A stretch of DNA of 13,092 nucleotides. Source: a bacterium (GTDB lineage: Bacteria > Krumholzibacteriota > Krumholzibacteriia > LZORAL124-64-63). The stretch covers positions 1-13,092 of the forward strand of contig JAUVBS010000015.1 of assembly GCA_030591105.1 (NCBI GenBank), in the 5' to 3' direction. Shown in pieces: positions 8,384 through 13,092 of the stretch. Under the pieces are notes generated by a model. That model was not told the origin of the DNA, did no database searches, and was given only the letters and a program-made list of their open reading frames with translations. Position 1 is the first letter of the stretch. The number at the start of each line of letters is the position of its first letter. The position numbers and the translations under genes were made by a program.

Positions 8384-11300
8384 CTAGACGGCATCCTCGA
8401 GACGCACGTCCAAGCAGAGGCTCTGTAACTCCTTCATCAGCACATTGAACGACTCCGGAATCCCCGGCTCGGGCGGGTTCTCGCCCTTGACGATGGCCTC
8501 GTAGACCTTCGAGCGTCCGCTCACGTCGTCGGACTTGACGGTGAGCATCTCCTGCAGACAGTTCGCAGCGCCGTAGGCCTCCAGAGCCCAGACCTCCATC
8601 TCACCGAAGCGCTGGCCACCGAACTGGGCCTTGCCGCCCAGCGGTTGCTGGGTCACCAGGCTGTACGGCCCGATGGAGCGGGCGTGGATCTTGTCCTCCA
8701 CCAAGTGGTGGAGCTTGAGCATGTAGATCACCCCGACGGTCACGTCCTTGTCAAAACGCTCGCCGGTGCGGCCGTCGTAGAGCTTGGCCTTGCCGCTCTC
8801 CGGCAGTCCGTTTCTCTTGAGCGCCTCTTTGATCTCGCTGATCCGCGCACCGTCGAACACCGGCGTCATGACCCTCACACCCTCGTGGGCCGCCGCCCAG
8901 CCGAGGTGGGTCTCGAGGATCTGGCCGAGATTCATCCGGCTAGGTACACCGAGCGGGTTCAGGACGATGTCCACCGGCGTGCCGTCGTCCAGGTACGGCA
9001 TGTCTTCTTCGGCCATGATCTTCGAAACGACGCCCTTGTTGCCGTGGCGGCCGGCCATCTTATCGCCCACGTTGAGCTTGCGCCGACGCGCGACGTATAC
9101 CTTGACCAGCTTGACGACCCCCGGCAGCAGTTCGTCACCGCGCAGGGCCCGCTCGCACTCCTTCTCGTACTCGACCTCGAGACGCTCGCGTTCGCGGCTC
9201 GCCGCTTCGAACACCGTGCGGATGCGCCGGTCCTTCTGGTCGGCCCTGACCAGAGGCAGGCCCCAGTGGATGGCGGTAAAATCGATCTGCTCGAGGAGCG
9301 CCTTGGTGAACTTGCGCCCCGACTTGACCAGCACCTCGCCGGTGTTGGCATCGATGATGTGGTGGGCCGTCTCGCCGGCGAACAGCTCGCTCAACCGCTC
9401 CACGGCGATCTTGTCGACCTTGTCGCGCTGGCGGTTGCGTCGCCGGCGCAGAGCGTCGAGCTGGCGCCGCTCTTCTTTCTTGGAGCGCTGGCTGCGATCC
9501 TGGCGACTGAAGACCTTCACCCCGACGACGATGCCGTCCATTCCCGGCGGCGCCTTGAGCGAGGTATCCTTCACGTCGCCGGCCTTCTCGCCGAAGATCG
9601 CCCGGAGCAGCTTCTCCTCCGGCGAGAGCTCGGTCTCGCCCTTGGGCGTGACCTTACCGACGATGATGTCTCCCGCGCGTACCCGCGAACCGGCGAAGAT
9701 GATGCCTTCCTCGTCGAGGTTGCTGAGTGTCTCCTCACCGATGTTCGGGATCTCGCGGGTGACTTCCTCGACGCCGCGCTTGGTATCGCGAACCTGTAGC
9801 TCGAGTTCCTCGATGTGCAGCGACGTGTAGATCTCTTCGGTTACCAGGCGTTCGGAGACGAGGATCGCGTCCTCGAAGTTGTACCCACCCCACGGCATGA
9901 AAGCCACCAGCAGGTTGCGACCGAGAGCCAGTTCGCCACCGTCGGTACAAGGACCGTCGGCGAGGATGTCGCCCTTCTTGATCCGCTGACCCGGCATCAC
10001 CAGCGGCCGCTGGTTGTAGCAGGTGTCCTGGTTGCTACGCCTGAACTTGCGCAACCGATATTCGATGACCCCGCCGGTGTCGAAGAAACTGTCGGGCCGC
10101 ACCGCCTCCTCGTCATCGTAACGAATGACGACCGTATCGGCGGTGGCCGACTCGACCACGCCGTTCGCAGCTGCGGTGACCACCGCGCCCGAATCGACGG
10201 CGATCTTCTTCTCGGTGCCAGTGCCGACGACCGGAGCTTCGGCCCGCAACAGCGGGACCGCTTGGCGCTGCATGTTACAACCCATCAGCGCGCGGTTCGC
10301 GTCGTCGTGCTCGAGGAACGGGATCAGCGACGCCGCCGCCGAGACGATCTGCTTCGGCGAGACGTCCATGAACTGCAGATCCTTCGGCGCGACCAGCGGG
10401 TACTCGCCCTTGAAGCGAGCCAGCACACCGGTACGCGCGAAGCCGCCCTTCGCATCGAGCGGCGCGTTGGCCTGAGCGATGGTCACCTCATCCTCGTCGT
10501 CGGCGGTGAGGTGGCGCACCTTACGGGTGACCTTCCCCTTCTCGACCACGCGGTAGGGCGACTCGATGAAGCCGAAGTGGTTGACGCGCGCGTAAGTGGC
10601 CAGGCTCGCGATCAGACCGATGTTGGGACCTTCCGGCGTCTCGATAGGGCACATCCGTCCGTAGTGCGTGTAGTGGACATCACGCACCTCGAAACCGGCG
10701 CGGTCGCGGTGCAAACCGCCCGGGCCGAGGGCCGATAGACGCCGCTTGTGCGTCAACTCGCTCAGCGGATTGGTCTGGTCCATGAACTGGCTGAGCTGGC
10801 TGCTGCCGAAGAACGACTGGATCACGGCCGAAACCGTACGCGCGTTGACCAGGTCGGTCGGGCTGAGCGGTTTTTCCCTGTCCGAGAGGTTCATCCGCTC
10901 CTTGATGATGCGTGCCATGCGCGACAGCCCGACGGAGAACTGGTTGGCGAGCAGCTCGCCGACCGAACGGATGCGCCGGTTACCGAAGTGGTCGATGTCG
11001 TCGATATTGCCGCGGCCCAGAAACAGCATGATCATCTCGCGGATGATCGCCAGAAAATCCGCCGGCGTCAGCGTGGCCGTGTGCTTCGGGACGTTCAGCC
11101 CCAACCGGCGATTCATCTTGTAGCGGCCAACCTCGGCCAGATCGTAACGCTTCTCGTGGAAGAAAAGCCGCTCGAACAGCGCCTTGGCCACTTCCTCGTT
11201 GGGCGGGTCGCCCGGACGCAGCAGCTGGTAGAAGCGCCGTAGCGCCTCGCTCTGGTTACTGGTCGGATCCTTGCGCAACGTATTGAGAATCAGGCTCGGC

Positions 11301-12220
11301 TCGTTGAGCGAGACCTGGTCGGACTTGATCACCTGGAGAGTTTTCACTCCGGTGCCGAGGATCTCGTCACGCAGCAGCGCGTCGATCACCGTGCCGGCCT
11401 TGGCGATCGGATCCTCGACCTCGGGCTTGTAGATGTCCTGGGCCAGCACCCGGCCCTCGAGGTTCTCGAGGAAGGTGGTGTACTTCTTCCCCTTCTTGGG
11501 GGGTACCTTGACCTTCTCGACCTCGTGGAACAGCCCGATGATATCGGCGTTGGTCTCGAAACCAAGCGCACGCAAGAGCATCGTCACCGGCTGCTTGCGC
11601 TTGCGGTCGATGTGTACGTAGAGGATGTCGTTGATGTCGGTGGTCATCTCCACCCAGGAGCCGCGATACGGGATGATGCGGGACCGGAACAGGCGGCGGC
11701 CGTTGGGGTGGATTTCATCGCTGAAGAAAACACCGGGCGACCGATGGAGCTGCGAAACGATCACGCGTTCGGCACCGTTGATCACGAAGGTACCCTTATC
11801 GGTGATCATCGGCAGCTCACCCAGGTAGACTTCCTGCTCCTGGATGTCGCGGATGTGCAGCTCGGTTTCGCCCGCTTCCTCGTCCTGTTCCTTGACGACC
11901 AGACGCAGCCGGACCTTCAACGGTACGCTGTAGGTCAGCCCGCGCTCCTGGCACTCGTCGAGGCCATACTTGGGCTCACCGGTGGTGTAGCTGATGAACT
12001 CCATCACCAGATGGCCACGGGTCGCCTCGATGGGGAAGATCGTCTTGAATACGCCCTGCAGACCGTGGTCGGTCCGCTGATCCGGCACGACGTCCAGCTG
12101 CAAGAAGTCGTTGTACGACTCGAGCTGCACCGCCAGCAGGTTGGGCATCTCTTCTTTCTGTTGCAGCTTCGAGTAGTTGACGCGTCCGGTAAACTTATCG
12201 ACAGGTAAGGTGACACTCAC
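8384..12220 (-). CDS. rpoB: DNA-directed RNA polymerase beta subunit
   Basis: Beta forms the second pincer of RNA polymerase and the rifampicin pocket. The protein is 1278 residues (E. coli 1342). Landmarks: an N-terminal [17 protein letters not shown] segment; the rifampicin region with [13 protein letters not shown] starting at Phe470, where Asp481, His491 and Ser496 match sensitive E. coli Asp516, His526 and Ser531; [17 protein letters not shown]; a charged, coiled-coil-prone insert at about 906-1030 with a run of Arg/Lys; catalytic lysines Lys1054 and Lys1062 in [12 protein letters not shown]; and a C-terminal region with [20 protein letters not shown]. The start is GTG at 12218-12220, with GAGGA at 12229-12233, 8 bases upstream. 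It lies 141 bases after rplL and about 100 before rpoC, the usual order. Nothing suggests truncation or frameshift. Confidence 0.99.
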   Translation of the reverse strand: MSVTLPVDKFTGRVNYSKLQQKEEMPNLLAVQLESYNDFLQLDVVPDQRTDHGLQGVFKTIFPIEATRGHLVMEFISYTTGEPKYGLDECQERGLTYSVPLKVRLRLVVKEQDEEAGETELHIRDIQEQEVYLGELPMITDKGTFVINGAERVIVSQLHRSPGVFFSDEIHPNGRRLFRSRIIPYRGSWVEMTTDINDILYVHIDRKRKQPVTMLLRALGFETNADIIGLFHEVEKVKVPPKKGKKYTTFLENLEGRVLAQDIYKPEVEDPIAKAGTVIDALLRDEILGTGVKTLQVIKSDQVSLNEPSLILNTLRKDPTSNQSEALRRFYQLLRPGDPPNEEVAKALFERLFFHEKRYDLAEVGRYKMNRRLGLNVPKHTATLTPADFLAIIREMIMLFLGRGNIDDIDHFGNRRIRSVGELLANQFSVGLSRMARIIKERMNLSDREKPLSPTDLVNARTVSAVIQSFFGSSQLSQFMDQTNPLSELTHKRRLSALGPGGLHRDRAGFEVRDVHYTHYGRMCPIETPEGPNIGLIASLATYARVNHFGFIESPYRVVEKGKVTRKVRHLTADDEDEVTIAQANAPLDAKGGFARTGVLARFKGEYPLVAPKDLQFMDVSPKQIVSAAASLIPFLEHDDANRALMGCNMQRQAVPLLRAEAPVVGTGTEKKIAVDSGAVVTAAANGVVESATADTVVIRYDDEEAVRPDSFFDTGGVIEYRLRKFRRSNQDTCYNQRPLVMPGQRIKKGDILADGPCTDGGELALGRNLLVAFMPWGGYNFEDAILVSERLVTEEIYTSLHIEELELQVRDTKRGVEEVTREIPNIGEETLSNLDEEGIIFAGSRVRAGDIIVGKVTPKGETELSPEEKLLRAIFGEKAGDVKDTSLKAPPGMDGIVVGVKVFSRQDRSQRSKKEERRQLDALRRRRNRQRDKVDKIAVERLSELFAGETAHHIIDANTGEVLVKSGRKFTKALLEQIDFTAIHWGLPLVRADQKDRRIRTVFEAASRERERLEVEYEKECERALRGDELLPGVVKLVKVYVARRRKLNVGDKMAGRHGNKGVVSKIMAEEDMPYLDDGTPVDIVLNPLGVPSRMNLGQILETHLGWAAAHEGVRVMTPVFDGARISEIKEALKRNGLPESGKAKLYDGRTGERFDKDVTVGVIYMLKLHHLVEDKIHARSIGPYSLVTQQPLGGKAQFGGQRFGEMEVWALEAYGAANCLQEMLTVKSDDVSGRSKVYEAIVKGENPPEPGIPESFNVLMKELQSLCLDVRLEDAV

Positions 12221-12324
12221 GGGATAGTTCCTCGCGCGAAAGAGGGGTCGTGACGGCTCCCGGATGACGCCTACTGGCCGGCGCCGGGCCGCCGCGGCTG
12301 CTTGCTGAGCACACCGCGACCGAT

Positions 12325-12353
12325 AGGCGGGCGGCCGCTCGGGCCACCCGCCC
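12325..12353 (-). promoter_or_regulatory. Strong stem-loop between rplL and rpoB (candidate attenuator or processing site)
   Basis: On the minus-strand RNA a 12-bp stem (10 GC pairs plus two G-U wobbles) closes on loop CGAGC. It starts 8 bases after the rplL stop. No U-tract follows, so a classical intrinsic terminator is not supported. In E. coli the same gene junction holds a partial terminator and an RNase III site that set rpoBC expression below that of rplL, so an equivalent role is a reasonable inference. The rest of the spacer (12221-12324) is very GC-rich, with a perfect palindrome CCGGCGCCGG at 12278-12287, and shows no promoter. Confidence 0.6.
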
Positions 12354-12361
12354 TACCCGAT

Positions 12362-12757
12362 CTACTTCACATCGACGATGGCGCCGACTTCCTCGAGCTT
12401 CTCCTTGAACTGCTCGGCCTCTTCCTTGGTCACGCCTTCCTTGACGTTGGTCGGGGCCTGTTCGACGAGCTGCTTGGCTTCCTTCAACCCGAGGCTGGTA
12501 ATGGCACGGACGACCTTGATCACCTGGATCTTCTTGTCACCGATGCCGGTCAGCACCACGGCGAACTCGTCCTGGACTTCCTCGGCGGCTTCGGCGCCGG
12601 CGCCCGGCATCGCAGCCATCGCCATGGGAGCGGCAGCGCTCACACCGAATTCGTTCTCCATGGCTTTGACCAGATCCGCGGTTTCGAGAAGTGTCATGGC
12701 CTTGACCAGGTCCATGATTTTTTCCGCGTTCTTGCTGAGTTTGATCTCTTCGGACAT
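12362..12757 (-). CDS. rplL: 50S ribosomal protein L7/L12
   Basis: L7/L12 is the multicopy acidic stalk protein that recruits EF-G, EF-Tu and other GTPases. The protein is 131 residues. The N-terminal dimerisation helices span about 1-38 ([20 protein letters not shown]...), followed by an Ala/Met/Gly-rich hinge at about 39-60. The C-terminal factor-binding domain spans about 62-131, with [20 protein letters not shown] at 75-94 and a final VGAIVDVK. The ATG at 12755-12757 has GAGAGGA (12767-12773) upstream. It lies 79 bases after rplJ and before rpoB, the standard order. Its factor-binding partners EF-G and EF-Tu are encoded downstream in the same window. Confidence 0.98.
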   Translation of the reverse strand: MSEEIKLSKNAEKIMDLVKAMTLLETADLVKAMENEFGVSAAAPMAMAAMPGAGAEAAEEVQDEFAVVLTGIGDKKIQVIKVVRAITSLGLKEAKQLVEQAPTNVKEGVTKEEAEQFKEKLEEVGAIVDVK

Positions 12758-12836
12758 CGTTTCGTTTCCTCTCTAGTGTCTGGGTTGGTGCGGTCGCGTT
12801 CGCAGACGAGCACCGTGTTCCCGGTTGAACGTGTAA

Positions 12837-13092
12837 CTAGGCCGCGGTCTCGGCCTCGGCTTTCTGCTTGGCCACCGCGTCGATGACGCGGACCAGCGCC
12901 GTGGCCACACCGCCGATGGTCACAGCCAGGCCACGAATCGGCGAGTTGATACTGCCCATCATCTGGGCGATCAGCTCATCCCAGCCTGGAATCTTGGACA
13001 AGGCGACAACTTGCTCGGCATCGATGAACTCGCCATCGAAGATACCGCCCTTGACCGTCAGCGCCTTGTGCTCCTTGGCGAATTCGATGACC
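12837..13092 (-). CDS. rplJ: 50S ribosomal protein L10, C-terminal 84 residues (gene runs off the right edge)
   Basis: L10 anchors L7/L12 dimers to the 50S stalk base. Only the C-terminal half is present, in frame to the TAG at 12837-12839. The visible protein begins VIEFAKEHKALTVKGGIFDG, continues through LSKIPGWDELIAQMMG and INSPIRGLAVTIGGVATALV, and ends in a charged KQKAEAETAA tail. The PIRGL motif and the C-terminal helix that carries L7/L12 are typical of the family, and the position directly before rplL confirms the call. In E. coli L10 (with L7/L12) represses translation of its own mRNA leader, but that leader lies outside this window. The 79-base spacer to rplL shows only weak pairing potential. 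Confidence 0.93.
   Translation of the reverse strand, partial: VIEFAKEHKALTVKGGIFDGEFIDAEQVVALSKIPGWDELIAQMMGSINSPIRGLAVTIGGVATALVRVIDAVAKQKAEAETAA

Noticed and set aside
8645..10738. Long plus-strand frames (384, 348 and 307 residues) antisense to rpoB
   Set aside because: They are shadows of the conserved rpoB frame, with no Shine-Dalgarno-linked start or known domain.
10713..10813. Rifampicin-resistance substitutions in RpoB
   Set aside because: Positions equivalent to E. coli Asp516, His526 and Ser531 are unchanged; the Thr at the Asn518 equivalent is not enough to call resistance.

Overview
This window is a core housekeeping region of a GC-rich bacterial chromosome. Eight genes, all on the minus strand, sit head to tail with spacers of about 30 to 240 bases. 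In the direction of transcription (right to left) the order is rplJ (C-terminal part), rplL, rpoB, rpoC, rpsL, rpsG, fusA, tuf (N-terminal part). This joins the classic rpoBC block (ribosomal stalk proteins plus the large RNA polymerase subunits) to the str block (S12, S7, EF-G, EF-Tu). I see no tRNA, rRNA, mobile element, CRISPR array or accessory gene. Long plus-strand open frames over rpoB and rpoC are antisense shadows.

The organism is a bacterium with E. coli-like gene content here, but the RpoC N-terminus ([26 protein letters not shown]) looks more like the PVC/FCB phyla than Proteobacteria. EF-Tu looks more proteobacterial, so I do not commit to a phylum. Start codons are often not ATG: rpoB and fusA use GTG and rpsL uses TTG. 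I moved the starts of rpoC, rpsL, rpsG and fusA inward from their longest frames, using Shine-Dalgarno position and family length.

Layout, right to left: 13092-12837 rplJ; 12757-12362 rplL; a 141-base spacer holding a 12-bp GC hairpin at the place where rpoB attenuators are found in other bacteria; 12220-8384 rpoB; a 97-104-base spacer with two perfect stem-loops; 8279-4101 rpoC; a 241-base spacer with a strong sigma70-type promoter (TTGACA, 17 bases, TAATAT), a 9-bp leader hairpin and a three-copy 11-bp tandem repeat; 3859-3485 rpsL; a 125-base spacer with three consecutive hairpins (candidate S7 feedback site); 3359-2889 rpsG; a 192-base spacer with three more hairpins; 2696-618 fusA; 586-1 tuf.

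The genes supply transcription (beta, beta') and the ribosome's decoding and factor-binding machinery (S12, S7, L10, L7/L12, EF-G, EF-Tu), so co-regulation with growth rate is expected. The catalytic and metal-binding residues I could check are intact in RpoB and RpoC, and the rifampicin and streptomycin target positions checked are wild type. The most unusual protein is the str-operon EF-G. Its domain IV tip loops lack both the GGxGQYGHV-type motif and the tip histidine (E. coli His583), which is Asp571 here. The other notable pattern is that most spacers hold perfect stem-loops, several directly against the next gene's Shine-Dalgarno.
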